A stretch of DNA of 64,000 bases, from assembly GCA_013115135.1 (NCBI GenBank), contig JABANP010000089.1, positions 1 to 64,000 on the forward strand, in the 5' to 3' direction. The stretch is from Perkinsus olseni (Eukaryota > Perkinsozoa > Perkinsida > Perkinsidae). Below are positions 1 through 11,576 of this stretch, piece after piece (the stretch's first letter is position 1; each line of letters starts with the position of its first letter). The notes under the pieces were generated by a model. That model had not been told where the DNA came from. It did no database searches and saw only the letters and a list, made by a program, of their open reading frames with translations. A program made the translations under genes and the position numbers.

Positions 1-1312
1 TAGTGACGTACGTTTTCTAGCCAACGTTTGGCGTGATAAAGCGCGTTGCATGGCGTCGTGCATACCAGTCGAGAAAGGGAGGGCCCTCGTCAATGAGCCT
101 CTTTCGACACCTTGCCTCCCACTCGGCTGGGCTCGGTGTAATCTGACTGAGTGTATCGTCTGAATCAGTTTCGTGCGTTCGGAAAGCGCTGGCACTACTT
201 CCTTTCCGGCGTTTCCCGCAGTACGGTCGTGTGGTTTTCTCGGCCCCTCAGGTGCCCTGCCGTGTACTTCCCCCTACTCCGACGTTTCGTCCTCGACTCT
301 CATGTGTGGGGCCTCGTCACAGGTCTTTCGTCGTGGTGGTCTTGTGTGCAGCAGTGTTCCCTTGCTAGTCGGTGAGGTTGCCTGTTCGTATTATTGTATC
401 TGATGATTCATGTGCATCTTGTTTAGCCGCTGGTCTCGTTGGTGCTTGCTTCTGTAAACTAATGTTTCCATCGGATGCTTTTTGTTCAATCAGTGCCTTA
501 GCGTTCTATTCCGGTAGGAGCCTATGCGGCATCCTGGCGTCTGGTGGCCCTTGGCGGGTCTGCAGTGTTCGGCCGCTCTATCGACCTGTATGGACCTCTG
601 CTGCTGTTAAGCCTCTGTTGTTCGGCCTCTGTTGTATGGCTCCTTCGTAGGCCTCTGTTGTATGGCTCTTTCCTAGGCCTCTGTTGTATGGCTCCTTCCT
701 ACGTCTCTGTTGTATGGCTCCTTCGTAGGCCTCTGTTGTATGGCTCCTTCCTAGGCCTCTGTTGTATGGCTCCTTCGTAGGCCTCTGTTGTATGGCTCCT
801 TCGTAGGCCTCTGTTGTACGGCTCCTTCGTAGGCCTCTGTTGTATGGCTCCTTCGTAGGCCTCTGTTGTATGGCTCCTTCGTAGGCCTCTGTTGTATGGC
901 TCCCTTCGTAGGCCTCTGTTGTATGGCTCCTTCGTAGGCCTCTGTTGTATGGCTCCTTCGTAGGCCTCTGTTGTATGGCTCCTTCGTAGGCCTCTGTTGT
1001 CTGGCTCCCTTCGTAGGCCTCTGTTGTATGGCTCCTTCGTAGGCCTCTGTTGTATGGCTCCTTCGTAGGCCTCTGTTGTATGGCTCCTTCGTAGGCCTGT
1101 TGCTTTCTTCTCATGGCATCCTTAGGATCTACGTCCATCTATAGACTTCTAATACGTCGTGCTTCATAAGTGCAACCTCTTTTTCTCGGCTTCCTCTGCG
1201 GTCGCGTCATCTCAAGGCTTGTGGGGACACCTTCCCGTACCATCCATGTACATGAACTCGATTTCTTACTCTCGACTATAGAACACCTGCCCTTTTTCCG
1301 CAGTGACTCATC
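1..1312. repeat. Repeat A, copy 1 (dispersed ~1.3 kb repeat)
   Basis: Nearly the same sequence recurs at 5171-6231: both start TAGTGACGTACG, run almost unchanged for about 600 bp, pass through a 26-bp tandem array, and end at a shared CATCATTGC. The copies differ mainly in the number of tandem units and a few single bases. At the right edge copy 1 runs straight into the truncated Sfi1-like gene, while copy 2 runs into unrelated sequence. The left edge coincides with the window start, so the true end is unseen. No TG...CA termini or target-site duplication were found, so the element class is unknown. Open frames inside it look incidental. Confidence 0.9.
611..1098. repeat. 26-bp minisatellite, about 18 units
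   Basis: The unit GGCCTCTGTTGTATGGCTCC plus CTTCGTA-type ending repeats about 18 times with occasional one-base length changes (CTCCC for CTCC). Because 26 is not a multiple of 3 and the unit lacks minus-strand stops, a 186-codon minus-strand frame spans it. That frame is a by-product of the repeat, not a credible gene. Confidence 0.95.
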
Positions 1313-3128
1313 ATTGCGCCGAAGACCTTCAGCGCCACGTCGAGATCCTGTTGGACCCGCAGAGTCCGCACTGTCTCCCGCCGCCGATAGACCAACTCCG
1401 TCAGGGCCGTCCAGGCTCGGAAGTGCGCCCTCAACTTGGTGGAAGCTTCGCGAATTTCACGCCGCTCGTCGAAAGCCATCCTGAGGACCCTTCCGATCTG
1501 CTCGGTCTCGCGTACGTGGACTCGCCAGCCGGCCAGAGCAAACTTCGCTAAAGTAGAGTTCCGCTGAACCACCGCCATTCGGGATTGTTCGCGTGCTCGT
1601 CGACGTCTCGCGACCCCGAAGCGCCAGCGGCTGAGCCATCGGCCAGCAGTGAACCTCGCCCCAGCTTCGACGCTCTCGCGGCTGAGGGCAGCCCAGTGGA
1701 GGCAATGGCGTCGTAGAGACGCGGCGCGGCAGCGGAGGCGGAAATTCCTCGCGGTATGACGGACACAGGAGTGGTTCAACGCGAGGATCAACCACTTCCG
1801 CAATGCTGCTCGGAGGACCTGACCAGCGCTCTGTCCGACGAGAGGGGGCCGCGGCACAGTAGTAGCTCACTTTTCCCTGGGAGGCTCGGGAGTACTCATC
1901 GGCTGTGCGGTGCTGTGCAAATGCTGCCAGCCAGGCGTGGATGCTCCTTCCGGCCGCTCGGGCTTCCACTGCCGATCGGGCGATCCAGAACAGCTCCGAA
2001 GTGACGTGCCTGAAGGCGCAATTGCCTCGAGCTTGGAATGGAAGCGCACCTTAGGTTGATTCGTGCCTTCCACCAACGCATCGCCCGTTGGCCCAAGGCC
2101 ACTGCACAGCGCAGTGCCATCTCCTCTGCGGCCCTCTTCCTGGCCTGCTGTCGCCCAATCTGCAAGGTGACTCCTCGCCGATACCCCTCCCACGCCCGCC
2201 GGATGAGCAGCTCCCGTCGCTTCCCCTCAGCCAAGAGCCGGTTGCGCCGGATACCCTCAACCCACGTCTCGAGCCAAACCCTGGTGGCATCAGCGACGTG
2301 TCGTCGATGGAACTTAACAGCTCGGGCGAGTAGAGACCACTCGCCCAAGATGATGCGGTGGCGCTGCATCTCCCTCCTCCCCCTAGCCGCCCTGCCCAGG
2401 AGTTGAACGACAGCCCATGACCACCATGAGACCAGGGCTCGGCGTGCCAAGGCCGCACTCCGCCTTGCGATAAGTCCGCCACAGAGACGCAGGGTCCGCA
2501 TCTCGCTGACCGTAGCCCTCCAGCAGCCGAGGGTTCTTCTGAACCTCCGCCTGTCCTTGCTGTCGATGACTCTTGTGATGACCACCTGTCGCCGCCACAG
2601 CATCCAAGTGAGCCGTCTAAGGCGCCCCTCCTCGGCTGCCCTCCGCGTCAGGAGCTTCCATCGTACGTAGGCGCGTCGCTTGGCGGTAGCACGCTCACGC
2701 TTCAGCTCAGCGACGCGGCGTCGCCACAGCCTCACGGAATTACTCAGTAATCGTTGCTGACGGAAGTGTCGAATCCAAAGCCGCTCTTGACGTGATGCCC
2801 TCCGGAACTCCCTCAGGACTCGAAGCAGCAGGTGTCTCCGCCGCTGCCGCCCTGCGATCTTCTGCTTCGCTCGAGCTGCTTCGGCTGTCCTGTTCCGCCA
2901 GGCCATCAGGGAAGCCTGTAGACTTCGTCGTTGCCACCGAGCTTTCCCGAAGCTCCGACTGGCGATGGTGATGGAGACAAGACGTCCCCAGGAGGCGATA
3001 AACCTAGGGAAGCGCAGCAGCTTCCACTGAAATGCAGCACGCCAGAACGCCCAACCCTCGAGGATGGCCAGCAGAGTCCGACGGTGCTCTACTGTCAATT
3101 TCGCGACCATAGACAATCCGTGACGCAT
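1276..3128 (-). CDS. Sfi1-like centrin-binding repeat protein, truncated duplicate
   Basis: The product is Arg/Trp-rich and helical with recurring A-x-x-x-x-W-R and L-x-x-W spacing (for example LLAILEGWAFW, SLQASLMAWRNR, LGCWRATV), typical of Sfi1 repeats that bind centrin at basal bodies or centrosomes. Two short introns fit in phase: 2049-2010 and 1870-1831 (40 nt each, GT-AG). With them removed the frame is open throughout. It duplicates 23392-25152 at roughly 95 percent identity by eye. The amino end diverges after base 3073, starting at an ATG 9 nt below the stop of the upstream C2 gene. The carboxyl end is replaced by about 13 residues encoded in Repeat A. It therefore lacks both ends of the longer paralogue. 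It could be a chimeric gene or a transcribed fragment. Confidence 0.7.
1315..3073. repeat. Segmental duplication, copy 1 (pairs with 23392-25152)
   Basis: About 1.76 kb aligns with 23392-25152 with scattered substitutions. The left breakpoint falls at the end of Repeat A, just before CGCCGAAGACC. The right breakpoint follows GATGGCCAGCAG. Introns and exons are both included, so this is a DNA-level duplication and not a retrocopy. Confidence 0.9.
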
Positions 3129-3136
3129 TTGGCGGG

Positions 3137-4961
3137 TTAGTACATGCCGGGGCCGTAGAGAGCGTTGATGTCGAACTTGGGTTTGGGCTGGGGCTTAGGG
3201 ACCATCTCCTCCTGGACGAAGGCGATCTTCTCGGACCACGGGGTGAACATGATCTCCAAGGATAAATGAACTGCCCCTGCAGGCTCACCTGAAAATTTTG
3301 ATACTATCAGCGGAGCGAAGCACAGAGTATTATTATTACCATCGAGAGTAAGTGGGAGCCAGCCTGAGGACTTGGTGGAAGGGGCCAGCTGGGTGAGGTC
3401 GAGGAAAGCCTCGCCAATGAGATCATCGTCTGAAGTTGCATCCCAGTCGAACCTACGACAAAGGGAAGTAAGAAGACACATGGAAAGCGTATCTTAGGTT
3501 GACCCTCGGTAGATATGCGACAGAGTGCACTGGTATCAATTTCCCCGCAAGAGACGTGTTAGACTGCAGTCACGAGAATCTTCGCACGCGTAAATACCGT
3601 GCGTCAACATAAGATTCCTCAAATCGATCATATCAAACCCAGCCACTTACACTTGAACCTTCATCATTTGGCATGGTACGTTAACAACCATAGTAGTGCA
3701 CTCATGGTTCCATACAGGCTCCAAGGTCTTCTTACACGTCTGTGACCGTCGAGATACCTGACTAAGGTCTCTAGTATATCTTCATAAAGGTAACGTAGTA
3801 GATACAGCAGAAGTCCTTTTTTCGCAGGGTGGCCCGCGGTGAATACAGTAAAATTTCGGCTCAGGCTTCGAAGAGAGTACTCGTCATAGTTGCACCTCAG
3901 CGACCGTGCGTCGCCGGAAAGTGACCGAAAACAAGGATCTTCCGATTGTGGGACCGAGTCTCGGAACGACGACGCTTTCATCCGATTCAGCACCATCGGA
4001 AACGTCCTCGAACCGCGACTCGAAAAAGGCGTTGATAACACCCTGTATTAGTGGTACTTACGTTATCACTGAGAAGTGTGATGACACAGTACGGATCTGA
4101 GCTCTTGGCCTTCCCCATTATGTTGGAATCAGCGGCCTTCAGGCCCGACGCCTCAATTAAAGTGACATTGAGGAGAGCGTAGAGGTCCCAGCCGAACTTA
4201 ACTGGACAAGGTTGAAGCATGCACGATACAGGTGTGAAAGATACTCTTCTCTATTACGTGTGGGGTCATTCATGTCCAGCATCCCGCCGCCCTCGCCAGC
4301 ATCGAAGGTACCACCAAGCTTGGCAAAGTGACCGACCTTGCCGATGCCCGCTCCGGCCATATCAACAGCCCCACCCACGGCGCCGCCAACAGCCCCGGTC
4401 GCCACAGTTCCCACTGTCCCCACGGCCCCAGCAGTTCCCTTCACTGCGGACTTACCGATGTTCCCCACGGCTGAGGGGAGAGCCGTACCAAGTAATGGTC
4501 GTGTTGGTAATACTTACCTCTAGCGGCTCCTGTTAGCTTGGAGAAAGGCGCAGCGATTCCGCCTTTTTTACCGTTGTTTTCGGACCCCGAGTCTCTCTTC
4601 TCGGCCTTGACCTGTGGGCTAGGTGTCCGCGTGGGAGTAGGAGCATCTCCAGTGCAACTGGAGGGGTGGAGTCAGGCGACAGTGGGGCCCCGATGGTTCC
4701 TACTTCTTGCACTTCTTGGTCCCTATGAAGCGTCCACTGGCGAGACAATCACTGCACACTGTCTTCCCACAGGGCTTGCATATGTACGTCCTGAGAGAAC
4801 TCAGTATCACCAGATTTGCGAAAATTATGGTATGAAATTTTCGACGAAGAAAATAGTGCTAGGGAGTGCCCTGCTGGCTGACACGAGTACGAGTGAAAAT
4901 GACAGCAAGGCAGCGCCCACAGTGAAGAGAAGTGCCCTCGTTGGCCCAGCATGAAGTTCAT
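3137..4961 (-). CDS. Zinc-finger plus C2-domain protein
   Basis: Eight exons fit in phase (4961-4891, 4790-4704, 4657-4518, 4470-4258, 4201-4062, 3739-3651, 3452-3340, 3288-3137). The N-terminal part has paired cysteines (YICKPCGKTVCSDC, then KKCKNC across the 4703-4658 intron), suggesting a FYVE/RING-like zinc site. A Pro/Thr linker and a Gly/Ala/Val-rich stretch (GAVGTVGTVATGAVGGAVGG) follow. Then comes a C2 domain with GLKAAD, SDPYCVI, KTLEPVWNHE and the FDWDATSDDD calcium-loop motif. C2 domains usually bind membranes in a calcium-dependent way. The Gly/Ala stretch might insert in or lie on membrane. The 51-nt last intron carries the recurrent GC-rich 12-mer. The start and the first two exons are the least certain. 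Confidence 0.75.
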
Positions 4962-5170
4962 CTATTGGGTTGTGGACGGATTCGGCTTCACCCTCGTCAA
5001 TTGGACGCCCCCGACTACTTATTTCCCTCCGCCCCACAAAGCTCGCATCTCGTCCCCGCGGTGACGGCCATGAGAAGTTATATAATAGTACTGAATCAAC
5101 TCAAATGGATGGCGTTCTTCTAGCAGGGATTGCGCAGTTCAGAAATATAATCGATCACAATGGCGCGCGC

Positions 5171-6231
5171 TAGTGACGTACGTTTTCTAGCCAACGTTTG
5201 GCGTGATAAAGCGCGTTGCTTGGCGTCGTGCATACCAGTCGAGAAAGGAGAGGGCCTCGTCAATGAGCCTCTTTCGACACCTTGCCTCCACTCGGCTGGG
5301 CTCGGTGTAATCTGACTGAGTGTATCGTCTGAATCAGTTTCGTGCGTTCGGAAAGCGCTGGCACTACTTCCTTTCCGGCGTTTCCCGCAGTACGGTCGTG
5401 TGGTTTTCTCGGCCCTCAGGTGCCCTGCCGTGTACTTCCCCCTACTCCGACGTTTCGTCCTCGACTCTCATGTGTGGGGCCTCGTCACAGGTCTTTCGTC
5501 GTAGTGGTCTTGTGTGCAGCAGTGTTCCCTTGCTAGTCGGTGAGGTTGCCTGTTCGTATTATTGTATGTGATGATTCATGTGCGTCTTGTTTAGCCGCTG
5601 GTCTCGTTGGTGCTTGCTTCTGTGAACTAATGTTTCCATCGGATGCTTTTTGTTCAATCAGTGCCTTAGCGTTCTATTCCGGTAGGAGCTTATGCGGCAC
5701 CCTGGCGTCTGGTGGTCCTTGGCGGGCCTGTTGTGTTCGGCCGCTCTATCGACCTGTATGGACCTCTGCTGCTGTTAAGCCTCTGTTGTTCGGCCTCTGT
5801 TGTATGGCTCCTTCGTAGGCCTCTGTTGTATGGCTCCTTCGTAGGCCTCTGTTGTATGGCTCCTTCGTAGGCCTCTGTTGTATGGCTCCTTCGTAGGCCT
5901 CTGTTGTATGGCTCCTTCGTAGGCCTCTGTTGTATGGCTCCTTCGTAGGCCTCTGTTGTATGGCTCCTTCGTAGGCCTCTGTTGTATGGCTCCTTCGTAG
6001 GCCTGTTGCTTTCTTCTCATGACGTCCTTAGAACCTACGTGAGGTTGTATCTGTAGAGCTCTGATACGTCGTGCTTCATAAGTGCAACCTCTTTTTCTCG
6101 GCTTCCTCTGCGGTCGCGTCATCTCAAGGCTTGTGGGGACACCTTCCCGTACCATCCATGTACATGAACTCGATTTCTTACTCTTGACAATAGAACCACC
6201 TGCCCTTTTTCCGCAGTGACTCATCATTGCC
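5171..6231. repeat. Repeat A, copy 2
   Basis: Second copy of the repeat at 1-1312, on the same strand and about 250 bp shorter because its tandem array has fewer units. It separates the C2 gene from the PNUTS-like gene. The sequence on its right (6232-6399) has no similarity to what follows copy 1, which defines the element end near base 6231. Confidence 0.9.
5779..6004. repeat. 26-bp minisatellite, about 8 units
   Basis: Same 26-bp unit as at 611-1098 but about 8 nearly perfect copies, so array length differs between the two Repeat A copies. This points to expansion or contraction after duplication. Confidence 0.95.
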
Positions 6232-6399
6232 GTTTCCTGCATGCAACAGTTGGAGTTGGTTGTTGTGCTAGTCCCCTGGGGGGAGGGTGTGTGGTGGACA
6301 ATGATGATGGCTTCCTAGACGAAGCCTGGCATGCAGTCGATGTTTCAGCCGGTGTTACTATCCCCGAGTGGTGTTGCGTAGGTTAGGGTCGTGTGAGGC

Positions 6400-9300
6400 A
6401 TGGACTTTGCAAAAGGACAATCCTACGAACCCTGGCAAGCTGCCTACCCGCCCGCAGTCGAGTACAAGGTCCGTTCAGCAGGGAGTGATTCTTTCATGGC
6501 AACTACGGCGGCAGCGAGTGCTGCTGCTATGTCTTCGTCGTCCTCATCGACCGCTGCCTCTACCACTTGGCCTGGTTCGTTAGACCAGCCTCTCCCTCCT
6601 GAGGGAGGCGCTATTGCCTCGGTAGACTCTCTGACCGTTGGGGAGCCGACCCAGCGGGGTAGTGGAATCTTGGATGCCGTGAAGTTCCTGTCCTCGTCGG
6701 CCCGGCGGCCGTCGCACCTGCACGTCCTTTCACAAGGGGCATGCGTGGCGTTGATGGAGGCTTGTGATACCTCCGTTTCTGATGAAAAAAGCGGAAAATT
6801 GGACACTGGCGCCCCTGAGAAGGCGCTGAACGATCTGCTGGACAAGTACAGTGAGTTGACCCAAGAGGCCGTGGATGAGTACCGCAACGAGCGAGACCGA
6901 GAGCGAGGGGTTGTCCGGTCGAGTGAATCCTCCACGAAGAAGCGGCCAGCCAGGTCTACAGTGGGCGGCGGTGGGGCGGAAGAGACCACACGGAAGAGGA
7001 AGAAGATGAAGAGTGACGATGAGAGCAGTAGCGTCACTGCAGCCAGCACTACTGGGGACACGCAGAGGAGGGCGGCGGCGGGCAGGAGGCACTCGATAGC
7101 GCTGTTGGAGCCTGCTGATGATGATAGTCGGGAAGATGATGCTGATGAGCACCGAAAGAAGGGCCATCATAACAAGAGTGGTGCTAAAGTGAAGGTCAAG
7201 AAGAAAGGTCCGACCAGTTTCAAGGTCACGGATGCAGCACAGGTGATTGGGCGCTGAGTGGCAGCTGCGGGCAAGTCGTTATTTTTGGTTGTAGGTGACA
7301 CGGAAGCTGGTGAAGTCGATGAAGGCCGAGTGTTTGACGGTGTCCGATAGGCAGAAGGCGTTGAGGAGCATCTTCATGGGGCCCTCCCCTGAGCTCAGGG
7401 AAGCCGCCATTGCGAAGTGAGTTGATGTCCTTATTGATGTCTATTCAGTCTCCTTGGATAGTGGCTCTGAAGTTGCGCCCGAATTTCGCCTGGCTATTTC
7501 TCCGCTTCCTGAGAATTGTCACGCTCTGATCGCCGCTCGGACGAGTCATTGTCGCTGTGGAATGTGTTCCGTCCTCATCATCGTTATTGCTCCTCAGCTT
7601 CACCTCCCACAAAGGCCTGGAACTGATGGGCACTTGGATGAAGGAGGTTAACAAGGACAAGAGCCCCGAAGTGGGCCCGATGCTGGTCTACCTTGGATGT
7701 CTGGACCGGGTGCTCATGACGGTTGACCTTCTGCGTTCGACCAGCATTGGCAAGGTGACGGGAGAGGAAACAGATTGCTTGATCGGGAATTGCTTATTTT
7801 CAGGTCGTGACGGCGAGCGTGAAGGCTTTCACTGGTCGCTCGGAGATGGTGGTGACCAATGGGAGACGACTGATTGAAAAGTGGAAGAAGATAGCGTGTT
7901 CCAGCGGGGTGTCCCCTGGGCGACCGAAGCCACCGCAGAGTACCACACCTTCCCCTCCTCGTCCGCCGCGACCAGCTACTCCACCATCCACTTCGGAGAC
8001 CTTCAAGCCAGTGATAGCAGCCAAGTCGAGCGCACCGCCCAAGAGCCCACACATGCCGGTTGTGGCGTCGAAGTCCAGCGCACCTGTGCCTGCTCAGTCG
8101 ACTACTCATAGCCTGCCCCTTCCTGAGGTGACGGCCAAACCACCATCGCCGCCGCCGTCAAAGACGGACGTTGAAGCCCCACCAGCTGTGGCGTGGAAGT
8201 AGGTCGCGTTGTGTGAACCCTTTGCCTCCATTACCCTCCCTCTTCGCAGGTCACCGAGCCCGCCGCTCACCCTGCCAGTTGGACGGCGACCTGCAGGGGC
8301 GGATGACAGTGTCGGCTCTCCCCAGACGGGCTCCTCCGATATCCGAGGGTCGCCGATGAACTCGCCTCATTTTTCGCCGCCCCCCGCTGCCCAGAGGGGG
8401 CCTGAGAGCTCTCTTGCAACGAACACCAAAGATAATGGTAAGATTGATGCAGTTGGTCGCCCATCTCCAGCCGAAGTTGTTGTTGCAGATGCTGAGGCCT
8501 CCCGGGGTTCCTCTAGCGGGAGAAGAGGCTCGACGGACGACCTCGATGGGCTGATGGACCTGATGAGCCCTGGAGGGAAGGATGATGATGATGGTAAGGA
8601 GGCCTTGGTCAACGACATCACCATGACCATCGGAGGCGGCGAGGAGGAGACGTCCTTTGGCGCTGTGCCCACCAATATTGATGACGATGACGATATGGCT
8701 GACATTATGGGGTGAGAATTGATGCCCACAGGCCGCCAAACCGTCACTCTGTCTCTTCAGATTGATGGACCTGCCCGGCACCAATCCTGGCGACTTCGAG
8801 GAGGATGAGATGACCGGGCCCGCCGGCAGCCAGGGGGACGCCCTTGGAGGGGCCTCGGCTGGAGAGGACGGAGGCGGGGCGTCGGGGAAGCGAAGGCTTA
8901 TGTGGAAGAAAGATGAAGAGCTTGTGAACATGGTCGTCTTCGTCAAGAACGAGCCCCTGTGGGACACTGTCAAGTAGGCGCTCCTGCTGGCCCTTCAGTC
9001 TTGCTCTACTGCGTCTTTCTTCAGGGCCATTAACGACGCTCGAGGTACTCATGTCACTTACGTTGAGCATGGCCATACCACCAAATTCATGGAACAGAGG
9101 AAAAAGGAGGACGCTATGGTAGGCCAGTACCACTCCATCCGCAACTTATGTGTCTGTCTTTCAGGGTGGTACGCAGCTGCGACATCAGTATGGTCACTTC
9201 GGTTCCGCCCCTGCGACTACTGCGACCTCCCCTTCCCGTGGAAAACGGTCGGCCGCGTCAACCCTCCTTGCGGGCCTTGGGGCCTCGTCGCCGCTCCTGG

Positions 9301-11153
9301 ACGACGCCGCCCTCAATAGCGGTACGGACAACATCGCCGAGGACGTCATCTGGCTGGAGCAGCTGCCGATGGTGCTGCTTCCGGGCGACTGCACTCGAAT
9401 CATAGGTCAACTAAAGAGCTATGAAAGGCAGGACCTCGCTGACCTTCACGGGGGTCGGGCTGAGGTCTTCTACCCCCCTGAGGCGGGTGTCCGAGTGCCG
9501 GACTCCCCGGCCGAGCCCAACCCTGGTCGATCGGTCTTCCTGATGGCCCCTGACGCCCTGGAGAACGAGACGGTTGAAGTAAAGTTGAAGGTGAAAGACG
9601 GTAAGGGTCGGAAGAAGGCAGCAGCGGCGACACCAGCATCTCCTAGAGTGGAGCAAGATACCGGTGTTGTGGTATTAGACGATGGTCCGGAGGGGTCCCC
9701 AGGTGGACTTCAGCGACCACCTGCGGTAACAGAGGCATCGCCATCCAGTAGTGACGACAGCGGCTCAGTGGTACAGCAGGAGCAGCAGCGGAACCAGATA
9801 CTAGCGGCGTTGATCTCGGCCTCCGCTGGGGGTCCTGTGGCTGATGACACCAAGGCCACGGTCCCGCCGGGCTCGGTCACGGGTGGCGAGGAGGTGCGCT
9901 TCGAGAGCGAATTTGTGAAGCTAGACCCGGCCTTGCAGGAGGCGATTATTAAGAGTGAACAGTTCCTCAAGCTCTTCCAGGAGCAACCCTGGCTGATGAT
10001 TAACTTGACGATGGACTCTCTGAGTCGGATAGGGGAGATGATGGAGTTGTACAAGGAGAAGGCGAAGGAGGAGGCTGAGGAGGAGGCCAGGAGGAAGCAA
10101 CGGGAGGTGGAAGTGCAGGCCCAGCAGGCTCAGATGGCCGCGGAGATGCAGGCCAAGTTGGGTCATAGTCCCTCCCCTGGTGACGAGAATGCGAGTTCAG
10201 CGGCGGAGTCATCACCGAGTCGATCAGGCGAAGGGTACGAGAAGCGTGGCTGGGGTGTCACCTCTATTCTCACCAGCCTCAAGGAGCAGGTGAGGACCCA
10301 TGTGCGGAGCGAAGTTGCTGCGGCCTCTCACAGCACGCCCGCTGCCGCTGCTGCTGCGGCTGCGGCGGCAGGCTGGTTCGGCAACTACGGCCGAGGAGGG
10401 AAGTGGTACCCTAAGGTTGGGAGTAAGGGCGGTGGTAAGGGTCATCATACGGGGGGCCCTCCGTCGTCTACAGGCTACTCTGAAGGGTCACAGTGGCAGG
10501 GCACCTCTGGTGGTCAGGGATGGCCAGGCTCGGGGCAGCAAGACAGCTCCTATCATGTCTCTGAGCCTTCCACCTCTTCCTCTGGTAGTACTGGCTACGC
10601 TGAGGCTGGTCTCCGGTACGGCAGCAGCAGCACGGACGGCGTCGGAAGCTACAACGAGCGCTACACGAGTGGCAAGGGGGCTGGTAGTCATCACTCTGGT
10701 GGGGGGTATGGTACGACGGTGAGCGAAGGGTTCGGTAAGGGTGGCAAAGGGTACGGTAAGGGCAGCGGAGGGTACAAGGGTGGTGGTAAGGGTCATCATA
10801 CGGAAGGGGCCCACTGGCAGGGCCCGAACTCTGGTGGTCAGGGATGGGCCTCCTCGGGGCAGCAAGACAACTCCTATCATCACGTTTCTGAGCCCTCTAC
10901 TTCATCCTCGTGTAGCACTGAAGCTGGTCTCCGGCAGTACAGCAGTAGCACGGAGAGAGTCGGTGCCTACAATGAGCGATACGTCGGTGCCAAGGGGGCC
11001 GGCAAGGGAGGCAAAGGGGAGGGTAAAGGCAGCGGAGGGTACAAGGGTGGTGGTGGCTATGGTAAGGGCTGGGCTGGAGGCTACCAAGGCAATAGTGCTC
11101 AAGGCTGGTCGAGTAGTAAACGACAGCAGCACTGGTCCCCAGTCTGCTGGTGA
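6400..11153 (+). CDS. PNUTS-like PP1 nuclear-targeting regulator
   Basis: Eight exons join in phase: 6400-7242, 7295-7416, 7598-7754, 7804-8198, 8250-8711, 8761-8973, 9025-9118, 9165-11153. Exons 2-4 encode a TFIIS N-terminal (LW) domain ending GRRLIEKWKKIA. Low-complexity Pro/Ser and acidic stretches follow. Exon 6 then has KRRLMW, which fits the PP1-docking RVxF pattern, followed by KDEELVNMVVFV. That order, and the text after the docking site, resembles animal PNUTS (PPP1R10), where KTVTW docks PP1. The tail carries an Ala run and Gly/Tyr/Lys/His-rich repeats (GGYKGGGKGHH) replacing the usual RGG region. A Lys/Arg-rich nuclear-localisation-type stretch (TRKRKKMK) lies near codon 200. The expected role is PP1 targeting to chromatin and transcription termination. 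An alternative frame after 11130 suggests the last few residues may differ. Confidence 0.72.
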
Positions 11154-11576
11154 CAATACCCGACCAAAGAAGCATGCCAGAACCAGTGGCTACTCCTCGT
11201 GGAAGTGACCATCGGCTACTTGGCTGTAGTGTTGTATCGTCCATTATTTTGAACATTATGTGCCCTAGTATCATCACCATCGTCGTGTAGCCTTTGATAG
11301 TAGCATCGTAGGATTTCTCTCGTGTCACCATTACCCTCTCCACACTCTCTTCTGTATCATTATAGGCCGTCCTCTACCTCCGGGAGCCCGACTGGCCGTC
11401 TTACAGCGGCATCATCGTCGAATCGTCATGGTTTTCCGTTTGGAGTCGGTACTATCCTCGTCCGGCCATCGACAATCTGTACCAAAGTAACGTAGTTGTA
11501 TCGTTGATGATGCTGTTGTGTTGGTCATGTCCGAGTGGGTGGGGGTCGAACCTCTCTCGAGGCAAGCAGTTAAGAA
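11154..11576. other. Intergenic, no gene seen
   Basis: About 420 bp between the PNUTS-like stop and the DNAI7-like start. I see no convincing frame, RNA gene or repeat. It probably holds the 3' UTR of one gene and the promoter of the next. Confidence 0.5.

Noticed and set aside
611..1098. Possible CRISPR array
   Set aside because: The repeats are contiguous with no unique spacers and lie in a eukaryotic context. It is a minisatellite, as is 38905-39310.
578..1138. 186-codon minus-strand frame with 26-residue repeats
   Set aside because: It is an artefact of a 26-bp tandem array without stops; a different frame would be equally open, and there is no start context or domain.
3664..4041. 125-codon minus-strand frame in the C2 gene
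   Set aside because: It lies mostly in the 322-nt intron 4061-3740. The alternative splice restores a canonical C2 core (KTLEPVWNHE), so this frame was discarded.
7..5180. Repeat A as a pair of LTRs of one retrotransposon
   Set aside because: The copies are direct repeats, but they lack TG/CA ends, primer site, polypurine tract or pol genes between them, and the interval holds ordinary host-type genes.
6444..7061. 205-codon minus-strand frame opposite the PNUTS-like first exon
   Set aside because: It is the mirror of a Ser/Ala-rich coding exon. The plus frame continues in phase through seven more exons with recognised domains.
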